The translations under genes and the position numbers were made by a program. The notes beneath the pieces are model-generated. The model was not told where the DNA came from and searched no databases. It saw only the letters and a program-made list of their open reading frames with translations. This document shows positions 12,520 through 20,148 of a stretch of DNA of 31,373 bases, one piece after another; position 1 is the stretch's first letter; every line of letters starts with the position of its first letter. Source of the stretch: Priapulus caudatus (Eukaryota; Priapulida; Priapulimorpha; Priapulimorphida; Priapulidae). The DNA lies in assembly GCF_000485595.1 (NCBI RefSeq), contig NW_014577315.1:98232-129604 (forward strand), read 5' to 3'.

Positions 12520-15500
12520 ACTGCTGCTGTTAGATAATTACCCCATCCAATAGGATGGATGCGGCCGCATGCTGCACCGATATTATCGTTCATCTTCAAT
12601 AGATCGACCAGTTTCAATACGGAGGCAGGCTCGAAGTTAGAGTCACCGTCGACGGCTAGCACGAACGTTCTTCCCGTGACGTCATGCTGCTCCTGCAGGC
12701 TACAGTCAACTATCGTACTTCGTAGTTTCAGATCGAGTAGGTAGTACATGTACATGACCTGCCCGTAATGAGGTGTCACTTGTTTTGCAACGCACGTATT
12801 ATGGGATTATAACGCAATCCGCTGCTGCATGCTATATTCGGACCTCATTGCCTAACCTTTGCATTTAGATCAGTGGAAGTTATTGCACCGATTATCACTA
12901 CGAATAATGACGTTTTCCTCCATTTTCACGTGACGAAGTTGCAATCTAGGTTTGACTTAAACGTGAGTTTATCGATTTGAACCTGCTACCAAACGCACGA
13001 TGTCAGTGCAAAACACGGTGACAACATGAGCGCCTCTTATTTAAGTATTGTTATTGAGTATCAATTTAGAAGCTAGTGCTAACTTACCTGACTCCATCGC
13101 TTTCGCCGTTTTACGAGCTTTTTATCCTTCAGGTGCAGCACTAGCGGTGTACCGCCGGGCAGTGTCCACTCAACGCGACCTCCGTGTGGTGTTGGAATCT
13201 TCACCGATGGCAAGTCATCCGTGGTTTCATTCGTGAAAGATCTATTGCATCGCGTCAGTAAACACAAAAGGCAGTCACTAAACACAATGTGCGGTCACTA
13301 AACACAACACGCATTCACTAAACATGACACGCAGTCACTAAACATGACACACGGTCACTAAACACGACACGGGTCACTAAACACGACACGCGGTCACTAA
13401 ACACAACACGCAGTAACTAAACACAACACATGGTTACTAAATATAATACACAGTCACTAAACACATCACGTGGTTACTAAATATAATACACAGTCACTAA
13501 ACACAATGCACGGTCACTAAGCACAACACGCGGTCACTAAACACAATGCACGGGCACTAAACACAACACGCAGTCACTAAACACAACACACAGTCACTAC
13601 CCAAAACACACGGTCACTAAAAGCATCACGCGCTCACTAAACGCAACACACAGTCACTAAACACAACACGCGGTCACTACACATGACGCGGGGTCACTAA
13701 CCACAACACGCGGCCATCAAACACAACACGCGATCACTAAACACACACTACACACGTGCGTGCGTGCGTGCGTGTGTGCATACGTGTATGCGTGCGTATG
13801 CGTGCGTGCGCGTGCGCGCGTGCGCGCGTGCGCGCGTGCGCGCGTGCGCTCGTGCGTGCGTGCATGCATGCATGCGTGCGTGCGTGCGTGCGTGCGTTGC
13901 GTGCGTGCGTGCGTTGTCGTACGGCCGCCGGCCGTGCGCGCGCATTGCATGCATGCGATGCATGAGATATGTTATGTTATGTATGTAGTGTATGTATGTA
14001 TGTATGTATGTATGTATGTATGTATGTATGTATGTATGTATGTATGTATGTATGTATGTATGTATGTATGTATGTATGTATGTATGTATGTATGTATGTA
14101 TGTATGTATGTATGTATAGTATGTATGTATGTATGTATGTATGTATGTATGTATGTATGTATGTATGTATGTATGTATATATGTATGTATGTATGTTTAG
14201 TTACTTACTGCACGGCGTCAAGCAGCGTCTCTATAAACACAACAACAAACTCATTGATAGTGTCGCCTTCTGCAGTTTCTTCCAATGCGTCGTCAAACAT
14301 GATGTGAACTACGGAAGACAGTTCTCGCATGTATTTTAAAATTGTTAATTGATCGCTTAATGAAGAAAGAAAACGCAGTCGTAAAACTATGATACTTGAG
14401 TTAGCAGTGTTTAAAATTGAAGAATATATTAAATATGCTGTGGTATCAAAAAAGTACAAAATTTATACTCACATACTACACCTACTATACATGTAATAGT
14501 TGTATAATAAACTTATATATGTATATACACCTATATATATATATTAAGTATGATACTATATTGTATTATAGTAATCGAAGTATTTAACATGGTAGGTTTA
14601 CGGTTACTTCAAGATTGATTGGCTCTGGTTTTGAACCTAGCTACCAGCGGGGAAACGGCTGGCGTACCTTCAAGTTCATAATAATCAGGATGGTCTTTCT
14701 CGAAATATTTCATAGCCAAACGTCTTGCACTCTGATCTTTATCGAGGCTTAAACAAAGTAGTACATAATTAGTGTATGACACTTTTAGAGAAACGACATT
14801 GCGTTTATCCGTAATGTAGTAAGCGCATCAAGTGAACGCCGCGCCAAAAGTCAAAGTTTGAATAAATGTTAGAGTTGTGAGTCATGCTGCCTTATAAAAA
14901 ACGTGTTTTAATCAATCGTATTTTTTTATTCTCGCGCTATCCGTTATCGCACCTTAGGATAGATCTGATCAGTTGAAGCATCTCGTTCGTATTTTCGTGC
15001 CACATGGTGGCGCACATGTAGATCTTCGTCGGTCGCCGCTCTGATCTTGGTGCATCTTCGGGTTTGCTCGGCGCCTCCTCTATCAGCTTGTGGACGTTTC
15101 TGGACAACTGCGGCTGCTTTAGGTCTATAGCAAGTCGCTCCACGTAGCTACCCACGACAGCATTCTGTGCAGACGTCAGACGAGAGAGTTCTGTTATCAT
15201 CAAGCACACTGCCATTAACATGCAAAACTTTTCATTGTCATCTCCTTGAAATTGCGCCTAACTTTAGAAAGTAATTGGATTTCGAAAGACATTGACTATC
15301 TTGACACAGCCAGTTATGATTATTTAATCTGCTTCTTTCTACGAAAGGTAATAGCCTTCCATGAGATTGGTGCAAAGTCTTTTTATGTTTAGGACCAATC
15401 AGAATTTAAGTGACACGGTTTAATTAATGAATATTCGTTCTGAGGAGAAACTTATGCATTTGATTATAAGCTAATTCACACCAGCACCGATATATATCTA

Positions 15501-18500
15501 TATATATATAAAGTTGTTCAGCCACATTAGTCCGTACTCGCATAACTAGAGAACTCCGCAGCCTAGAGGAAAATCTATATATATAAAGTTGTTCAGCCAC
15601 ATTAGTCCGTACTCGCATAACTAGAGAACTCCGCAGCCTAGAGGAAAACTAAAAATATTTTCAGAATCAGCACGTCTGGGAGGTGGTTCTGGCTGAAACA
15701 AACAGTTAAAGTTAAAAATTGATAAAAATTCTATTCATCAATAGATGGCGGTGCGTACAGATTAAAACATCACGTACGTGTGAATCCATTGTGTATACCT
15801 TTAACGGCGAAGTGGCATAATCGCTAGAACATCCGTCTCTTACACCGGGATTCCGGGTTTGAGTCCCAGCTGGGGTACTTATTTCCTCCTTTTTTTATTT
15901 TTTCCCCTTCACCGACCTCTTTAGTATGTATTATTTTTAATTTCTTACTTTTTAATTTCTATTTTCTATTTTTAATGTCTTTTATCTTTTGATTTCTTAT
16001 TGTTTTTTACTGTTTGGAATGGGATGGCATGGGATGAGATGGCATGCGATGGCATGCGATGGGATGGGATGGGATGGGATGGGATGGGATGGGATGGGAT
16101 GGGATGCGGTGCGACGGGATGGCATGGGATAGGATGGGATGCGGTTCGATGGGATGGGATGCGATGGCATAGCAGGGCATGGCATGGCATGGCATGGCAT
16201 ATGGGATGGGATGCGGTGCGGTGCGATGGGATGGGATGGCATGGAATGGGATGGATGCATGGATGGATGCATGGATAGATAGTTAGATTTTTTTGGGTAT
16301 TTTCCTTTTAACCAAGCGGTCACCAACTGAGTAACGCCACTGATTTCCCCGGGAAACGCCTAATATATATATATATATATGCTATATATATAATACATCT
16401 ACGTCTTATCCTCCTACATGTAATGTCATTACCGATGTGAAACACTGAAACATGTAGGCATCGATATAGACTGTAGGAAACGATAGAGAAGCTGAGTATG
16501 TGTTTCATTCACACGCACGTGTATGAGCGCGTTATTAGTAGAAATGCGATATAAAATTACAATATAGTCGATGTACTCACTATAGGTCGGCATTCAGAAA
16601 TGTTTCGCTCGTTGATGCGATTCAGTAGAAGACTTTCAGCAAAAAGAACGTTGCAATAAAAGGGTCTCGAAAATAACCTGAGAAAAAACATCGCAGATCA
16701 AGAAAATGGTTCAGTTTGTGAAGTTGCGATTTTCCCGCCCAAAACACAATAAAAGCCCTTAAACCGCAGCACTACCTGATTGAATGAATGTCAGAACTAA
16801 CCAGAATTATAAATAAAATAAAAAAATCATGACCAATTAGTTGTACGCGGCTGTGATGATCTGAACTCGCCTTGTAAACCATTACACATATCCGTCTTTA
16901 GACTGCGGTTCGACATAAAGAAAATACACAACACTCAAATCTTCGTAACAGTGGCTATACGGTAGCCTGGTTAAGCATATCATGTCGGGCCATGGCATAC
17001 GTACGTGTGTGACTTGGCCATTCTGTTCGAGCGCGGAAACCAAACGTGTCCTGTTATCCAGACAAAGGATGCGAACCAGAAGACGGACATCCACGCGTAT
17101 CTCTCCACGAACAGGCGCTTGATGAGTTCTGGTAGCTCGCTGCACATCGTGATTCCGCGCCAGTCGTTCACTGCCAGGTCCGCCTCGTCCACGCAGGACA
17201 GCAGGAAGACAGCGACGATGGAGATTAATTGGCTGGCTACTAGCGGAATCGTGAAGCCGACAATCTGCATTTGGGAGCGCAGCGAAAAAGCCGCTACGAG
17301 ATAGCCGACGCTCGACGACAGCACGTGCACCAGCACGCCCCACAGCACCCTGGCACCATCTACCGAAGAGCCATCGTCGGTTTCGCGCGGCGCGTGCGAC
17401 ATCGGCTGAAAGAACGATGTTTTTCCGAACGTCGTGATGCCGAAGAAGAGCGTAAAGGCGAACGTAAGGCAAATCTTCCAGATGCTCAACAGCAAGTAGG
17501 TTTTGTGCCTGTTTGCGTTCAGCTCTCTCTTCACATCGATGAGTCCACGCAGCAGCCGACGAGGTGCGTTCTCATTGACGAACACCTCCCACAGCCCGAC
17601 GGAGACGAGAGCGACCGACACCACTACCCAGCAGATCGTCTCCGGGTCTGCAGTGTAGAGAGCGAGCCACGCGAACACGCTCGCCTGCATGAGTAGCGCT
17701 AGAAGATCACCAACGAGCATCGCTGCAGAGCGAAGCCCCGGAAGCGCGCAGATGCGGAAGATGAAGAGAAGGATGGCCGGCAGGAGCGCCACTGCTGCCG
17801 TCAGCAGCACACCGACGTGCGCTCCTAGTCTGGGAAGCATCTTGAATACCATTAGCGATATCCCGCAGGTGTGCGCAGTCTCCATAAGTAACGCCTATAA
17901 CGGTAGATGAAGCCGCATTAGCTGCAATGAATCATCTCAAACTTAAAATCTCAATGGAGATTATTTACTCCTACTATTAGACTTACTTACCCGTTACTGT
18001 ACGTAACATATTGAGTGTTTATAGTATTTGGCTATAGTTATTTGCACTATATGTATTAGTTATAGTGTTTAAATGTTAATATTTATGCTATATTCTTTAC
18101 CCTTTGTTATAAAGGGCAAGGGGATATTGTTAGGTGTCCATCAGCAATGATTTCTGTCCTATATCAGTCTGTAACTATATATGTCGCGAAAGTCGAATGC
18201 GTATAGCCACGGCCTATAGCTATATATTATCGTTGCCTCTTTTCAATTTCAGTGTGTTTCGTCGGTGCTAAAATTAAATTTAAGGTACGGCTTACGCGTG
18301 TCGAAGCTGTTATAATACGTCGCGCGAAATTTGAGTAGGCCTAATTAGTTGCGAAGTTGTATTTTTTTCTTCTGTTTTCCAAACTGCATCAGAGAGTAGC
18401 ACCTCTGCGATATGGTCCTTGACACTTCGGCGCGACAACACCGTAAGTTATTTATCACTGACTCGCGCTAGAGGTAGTTGCTTACCACGAAGAATGCGGT

Positions 18501-19445
18501 TCGCGATGGCCACTTTGTTCGCCTGAATGCTACGATCATCCCGCAGCGATAGAACGCGAACAGGTGAGGAACGGAGACAGCCACCCAGATCATCCAGTAC
18601 CAGATCGGCGATGGCCCATCCCCTGCACACACAGAAAACATACTGGGAAGTCATCGTTGCTCTGCAACCGGTTCATTCATTCTGGTGACATCGTCGTAAT
18701 TGCCTAGTTTCATTTTCTCTCGCAAACAACAACAAACTATGGCGGTCAATTCAGGTTAGGTTCGATCGGTTGGTCGAGCTGGTTCTGCTCTAGCAATCAC
18801 TTGATTGTTCAACTTAAGGAGGCATTTCATTGTAACTATGACCGCATATCTGCGTTAATTACGAAACTAATGCGTCCATCAAAGGTCCATTCAAACATAA
18901 ATTATCGGCACCATGCGTAATTATTACATGTAGTTAATGGGGCACATGAACATTAAGCAGGTCATATACGAGCTTACCCGCAAACATGCGCTTCCCAGAC
19001 AGCGCATCAGCCTCCGGGCCCGGCTCGCCGAGCTGTGACGTCATGTAGATGAGGCTGACCTTTGAACTTGTGGCGCAGACCGTCATCATGATGAAGACGA
19101 CGATGTAGACGATGACCTTGACCACTCTGGTCACCATCAGCATCACCGACCGCTCATTCACCCCTGCTCTCTGCATCACCGTCTCCATGTTGAACGAGTC
19201 CCATTTCTCATGCGCTTCCTCATCACTGGTGCTGTAGGCAGTGTCATGATATGGTGATTATAGGTCGGTTCCATTAAAGCGCCACGTCGTTTATGGGAAT
19301 TTATGCGCGTTGTTGCGCTTCCATTTAATAATTAACCATTGACGTTGCAGTGAAATAATATAATTCGCATATTAGGCGTGCACACGCGCACACTAATACA
19401 CACATGGGCGCCTACACTGATACATGCACGAACGCGCTTACGCTT

Positions 19446-19516
<71 letters not shown>

Positions 19517-19553
19517 ACCCACACACACACACACCACCACACACTACACTACA

Positions 19554-19643
<90 letters not shown>

Positions 19644-19760
19644 GTACACAACGACACACAACGACACGACAGACACACCACACACACACACAAACAACAC
19701 ACCACACCACACACACACACATGCACACAAATACAAACACCCCAATTTTTAAAACTACGC

Positions 19761-19825
<65 letters not shown>

Positions 19826-20148
19826 CACACACCACACCACACACACACACATGCACACAAATACAAACACATACACGCGCGCACACACGGTTCAACCGAT
19901 CCTAAAGTAAGAATTGCTCATTTTTATTTAAGTATCGCGCACGCACGCACACACACGCACACACAGACACACACGCGTTATTATATGCAGAGATTGAGGG
20001 GGAGTTGGGACGACGGAGCGCGCAAGAGAGAACGAATAATTCTACATAACTTAGAATGTAAATATTTACACGCGTTGTGCTATGACACATTACTATTTAT
20101 GTGCTGCTATTGGCAGGAGACTTACCTATTCTGCTGTTGATGAGGCAT
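5971..20148 (-). CDS. CHS: Chitin synthase (GT2 family), 19 coding exons, complete
   Basis: This integral membrane enzyme polymerises UDP-N-acetylglucosamine into chitin at the plasma membrane. Exons, 5' to 3' on the minus strand: 20148-20126, 19231-18978, 18622-18486, 17894-17001, 15164-14953, 14747-14668, 14308-14209, 13241-13088, 12758-12542, 12308-12108, 11807-11640, 11281-11139, 10060-9959, 9771-9583, 8870-8705, 8077-7948, 7712-7421, 7268-7113, 6606-5971. The phases join without a stop into 1417 residues, close to other animal enzymes of the class. Visible in order are a KWD motif (17-19), an N-terminal multi-span membrane region (about 44-430), CATMWHE (487-493), the DGD metal site (655-657), GRIHPIG and the WYQQFEYAIGHWFQKATEH block, CSPGCFSLFR, EDR (759-761), QRWRW (796-800), a five-span cluster, WGTRE (985-989), an acidic coiled-coil segment (about 1058-1100) and C-terminal membrane spans. 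No myosin motor precedes it. All introns are GT-AG. Least certain are exon 1 and the exon 12 and 18 boundaries. Confidence 0.94.
6721..7072. repeat. CHS: Degenerate CACACG/GAGCGCTC minisatellite in chitin synthase intron 18
   Basis: An impure array of ACACGC-type units with recurring GAGCGCTCA, CACACGTAT and CATGCACAC blocks fills most of the 506-base intron between exons 18 and 19. Confidence 0.8.
7113..7268 (-). CDS. CHS: Chitin synthase exon 18 (NPYWL motif)
   Basis: Encodes residues 1155-1206. LVNPYWLDHPKLEG matches the family's LVNPYWIEDPDL, and YWKLLLQRHLAP matches FWKDLIEKYLYP. The acceptor is a TAGAG doublet, and I used the second AG for phase 0. Confidence 0.88.
7421..7712 (-). CDS. 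CHS: Chitin synthase exon 17 (acidic coiled-coil segment)
   Basis: Encodes residues 1058-1154. VEIKERMDKFTDRVSCLMEK has heptad-like spacing and corresponds to the extracellular coiled coil of animal chitin synthases. SDEEEEK and a poorly conserved linker follow. Donor AGA|GTATGT. Confidence 0.86.
7948..8077 (-). CDS. CHS: Chitin synthase exon 16
   Basis: Encodes residues 1015-1056. SFNDYFHWMCCLY resembles the conserved Phe/Cys-rich segment (SLAGLFKCMFC) that follows the WGTRE loop in the family. It joins exon 15 in phase 1 and exon 17 in phase 2. Confidence 0.85.
8452..8622. repeat. CHS: Polypyrimidine tract in chitin synthase intron 15
   Basis: Plus-strand CTTTC/CCTCT-rich sequence, so the transcript strand is purine-rich and the tract does not act as a splice polypyrimidine signal. 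The open frames crossing it are Arg/Lys/Glu-rich low complexity. Confidence 0.7.
8705..8870 (-). CDS. CHS: Chitin synthase exon 15 (WGTRE motif)
   Basis: Encodes residues 959-1013: YWLTIPTMFVLLYIYTGANL, then KWGTRE. The family has SWGTRE here, so Ser is replaced by Lys. A highly charged Lys/Glu segment follows. Donor GTGACA was chosen because only it matches the phase of exon 16. Confidence 0.92.
9583..9771 (-). CDS. CHS: Chitin synthase exon 14 (membrane spans, HPNE)
   Basis: Encodes residues 896-958: MVALLTIFYGIIMLIVAIG, a short loop, then AVFVPFIVGGIFHPNEAW. The last part corresponds to the family's ALLHPQEF. Acceptor TTTCAG, donor GTAAGC, both in phase 0. Confidence 0.93.
9959..10060 (-). 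CDS. CHS: Chitin synthase exon 13
   Basis: Encodes residues 862-895, including the membrane span SVVFVTLPVVIHIIISLK. There is a good polypyrimidine tract and TTGCAG acceptor. It ends CAG|GTATAT in phase 0. Confidence 0.85.
10440..11011. mobile_element. Composite dispersed-type repeat with ACGG array and terminal hairpin
   Basis: Within intron 12. A 34-base segment (10507-10540) recurs at 10833-10866 with 31 of 34 positions matching. Four near-identical GCCAAATGT-type units lie at about 10703-10738. An ACGG tetramer array follows at 10877-10952 and a 14-bp stem hairpin at 10981-11011. Elements with this order are, to my knowledge, common non-coding repeats in marine invertebrate genomes. No protein is encoded. 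The left edge is approximate. Confidence 0.55.
10877..10952. repeat. (ACGG)n tetranucleotide array
   Basis: About 19 copies of ACGG with a single CTGG interruption near the left end, lying in chitin synthase intron 12. Confidence 0.97.
11139..11281 (-). CDS. CHS: Chitin synthase exon 12 (first spans after the catalytic domain)
   Basis: Encodes residues 815-861 with the hydrophobic stretches WLYIAYQAVIFCAGLVAP and SVIICFLVTA. I chose the donor TCA|GTATGT because exon 13 must be entered in phase 0. The stronger-looking GTGAGG donor upstream would create an immediate stop. Confidence 0.82.
11640..11807 (-). CDS. CHS: Chitin synthase exon 11 (EDR and QxxRW motifs)
   Basis: Encodes residues 759-813. 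EDRW (759-762) carries the catalytic-base region. QRWRW (796-800) is the processivity motif, usually QRRRW in this family, so the third residue is changed to Trp while the QxxRW pattern is kept. Donor GTGAGA. Confidence 0.95.
12033..12089. repeat. Perfect 20-bp inverted repeat next to a 5' splice site
   Basis: The arms 12033-12052 and 12070-12089 are perfect reverse complements over 20 bases with a 17-base spacer. TTCTAGCAAGAGC also occurs as a direct repeat at 12028 and 12059. On the transcript strand the hairpin starts 18 bases after the exon 10 donor. Confidence 0.95.
12108..12308 (-). CDS. CHS: Chitin synthase exon 10 (active-site block, CSPGCFSLFR)
   Basis: Encodes residues 692-757. PMVWYQQFEYAIGHWFQ, KATEHVLGCVLCSPG and CFSLFR are nearly invariant in animal chitin synthases. 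It ends SDQ plus one base, just before GEDRW of exon 11. Donor GTGGCA is weak, and an inverted repeat begins 18 bases downstream. Confidence 0.96.
12350..12533. repeat. CHS: ATT and GTT trinucleotide arrays filling intron 9
   Basis: A (TTA)n run to about 12409, an ATC/ATT interlude, then a (TTG)n run to about 12520 and a CTG tail. Together they make up most of the 233-base intron between exons 9 and 10. Confidence 0.97.
12542..12758 (-). CDS. CHS: Chitin synthase exon 9 (catalytic DGD, GRIHPIG)
   Basis: Encodes residues 619-690. It opens VMYMYYLL, carries the metal- and donor-binding DGD in VLAVDGDSNFEP (655-657), and ends ACGRIHPIGW. Donor GTAATT. The frame stays open into the intron, which is a Thr/Asn-coding trinucleotide array if read through. 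Confidence 0.95.
13088..13241 (-). CDS. CHS: Chitin synthase exon 8
   Basis: Encodes residues 568-618, including KIPTPHGGRVEWTLPGG, HLKDKKLVK and KRRKRWSQ, all closely matching the family (KIPTPYGGRLxWTLPG, HLKDK, RHRKRWSQ). The acceptor is directly next to a 20-bp minisatellite. Confidence 0.94.
13250..13745. repeat. 20-bp minisatellite, about 24 copies
   Basis: Tandem units of the form GGTCACTAAACACAACACGC with point variants (for example CAATGTGC, ATGACACG, ATATAATACA). The array starts about 9 bases upstream (transcript sense) of the exon 8 acceptor and fills about half of intron 7. Confidence 0.95.
13754..13945. repeat. GCGT/GCGC-rich tetranucleotide array
   Basis: GTGC/GCGT units with GCGCGC and CATG variants, lying between the 20-bp minisatellite and the ATGT array in intron 7. 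The overlapping open frames are Cys/Arg/Ala/Val periodic and not coding. Confidence 0.92.
13978..14198. repeat. (ATGT)n tetranucleotide array
   Basis: More than 50 copies of ATGT with a one-base phase slip near 14116 and an ATAT variant near 14178. It ends about 10 bases from the exon 7 donor. Confidence 0.97.
14209..14308 (-). CDS. CHS: Chitin synthase exon 7 (HIMFDDA motif)
   Basis: Encodes residues 535-566, starting HIMFDDALEE, equivalent to the family's HIFFDDAFE, followed by an acidic segment and INEFVVVFIETLLDAV. The donor GTAAGT sits only about 10 bases from a long ATGT array. Confidence 0.9.
14668..14747 (-). CDS. CHS: Chitin synthase exon 6
   Basis: An 80-base exon with no convincing open frame of its own. 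It encodes LDKDQSARRLAMKYFEK and DYYELE, which match the family's MDxDQxARR and DYYEFE positions and join exons 5 and 7 in phase. Donor GTACGC. Confidence 0.88.
14953..15164 (-). CDS. CHS: Chitin synthase exon 5 (start of catalytic domain, CATMWHE)
   Basis: Encodes residues 437-506. The conserved start of the glycosyltransferase domain, KIYMCATMWHE, is at 483-493, preceded by a variable linker. Acceptor TGCACAG, donor GTGCGA (slightly weak), phase 2. Confidence 0.93.
15498..15647. repeat. 75-bp tandem duplication in intron 4
   Basis: AAAGTTGTTCAGCCACATTA begins at 15510 and again at 15585, a period of 75. The copies are identical for roughly 65 bases, through GCCTAGAGGAAAA. A short TATA-rich stretch precedes each. 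Confidence 0.95.
15804..15876 (+). mobile_element. tRNA-like sequence, probable SINE head
   Basis: AGTGGCATAATCGCTAG resembles a tRNA A box and D arm, and GGGTTTGAGTCCC an RNA polymerase III B box in a T arm (stem with one mismatch), at proper spacing. The acceptor and anticodon stems pair poorly, so it is unlikely to be a working tRNA. A T-rich stretch to about 16015 follows. It looks like a degraded tRNA-derived SINE inserted in intron 4, antisense to the gene. Confidence 0.6.
16016..16277. repeat. (GGGAT)n pentanucleotide array
   Basis: GGGAT units interspersed with GGCAT, GCGAT and GCGGT variants, ending in GGATGCAT units, within intron 4. Confidence 0.95.
16362..16393. repeat. Short AT dinucleotide runs
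   Basis: ATAT repeats broken by GCTATA, within intron 4. Confidence 0.85.
17001..17894 (-). CDS. CHS: Chitin synthase exon 4 (N-terminal multi-span membrane domain)
   Basis: The largest exon, encoding residues 139-436. It opens with ALLMETAHTCGISLMVF, equivalent to the family's TETFHVVGTALLVF, and contains repeated hydrophobic spans with short charged loops. It ends near HVWFPRSNRMA, the family's HIWTPKxERMA position. I chose the donor at TAC|GTATGC because it keeps phase 0 with exon 5. An ACAC|GTACGT donor five bases earlier on the transcript is the alternative. Confidence 0.92.
18486..18622 (-). CDS. CHS: Chitin synthase exon 3 (IWYWMIW membrane segment)
   Basis: Encodes residues 94-138, including PIWYWMIWVAVSVPH, which matches the WYWCIWFSFAIPE-type segment of the family. 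The longer overlapping open frame on this strand is in a different frame and is not used. It ends at a GTAAGC donor in phase 0. Confidence 0.9.
18978..19231 (-). CDS. CHS: Chitin synthase exon 2 (KWD motif, first membrane span)
   Basis: Encodes residues 9-92. The segment EKWDSF resembles the conserved cytosolic N-terminus of animal chitin synthases. A hydrophobic stretch follows at about 44-61 (VVKVIVYIVVFIMM), and then the conserved MTSQL. Acceptor CTACAG, donor GTAAGC, phase 1 at the 3' end. Confidence 0.9.
19441..19870. repeat. (CA)n microsatellite complex in chitin synthase intron 1
   Basis: Long CA runs at about 19449-19640 and 19763-19825, joined by ACACCAC and ACGACAC variants. A roughly 42-base segment ending ATGCACACAAATACAAACAC occurs at both about 19699-19740 and 19829-19870, so part of the array was duplicated with a 130-base period. 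Confidence 0.93.
20126..20148 (-). CDS. CHS: Chitin synthase coding exon 1 (start codon)
   Basis: Seven codons plus two bases, beginning MPHQQQN, followed by a GTAAGT donor. The two leftover bases combine with the first base of exon 2 to give Ser, and the reading frame then runs directly into the conserved N-terminal KWD segment. This matching phase is the main support. The ATG context is acaacATGC. Confidence 0.65.

Noticed and set aside
13250-13745. Regularly spaced repeats resembling a CRISPR array
   Set aside because: The units are contiguous 20-bp variants without unique spacers, in a eukaryotic intron. It is a minisatellite.
13717-14339. Several Cys/Val/Met-rich open frames
   Set aside because: They are translations of the GCGT and ATGT arrays.
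15804-15876. Functional tRNA gene
   Set aside because: Acceptor and anticodon stems pair poorly. Only the polymerase III boxes and the T arm are preserved, which fits a SINE remnant.
17271-17696. Plus-strand 141-codon open frame
   Set aside because: It is antisense to chitin synthase exon 4, which is firmly supported by family similarity.
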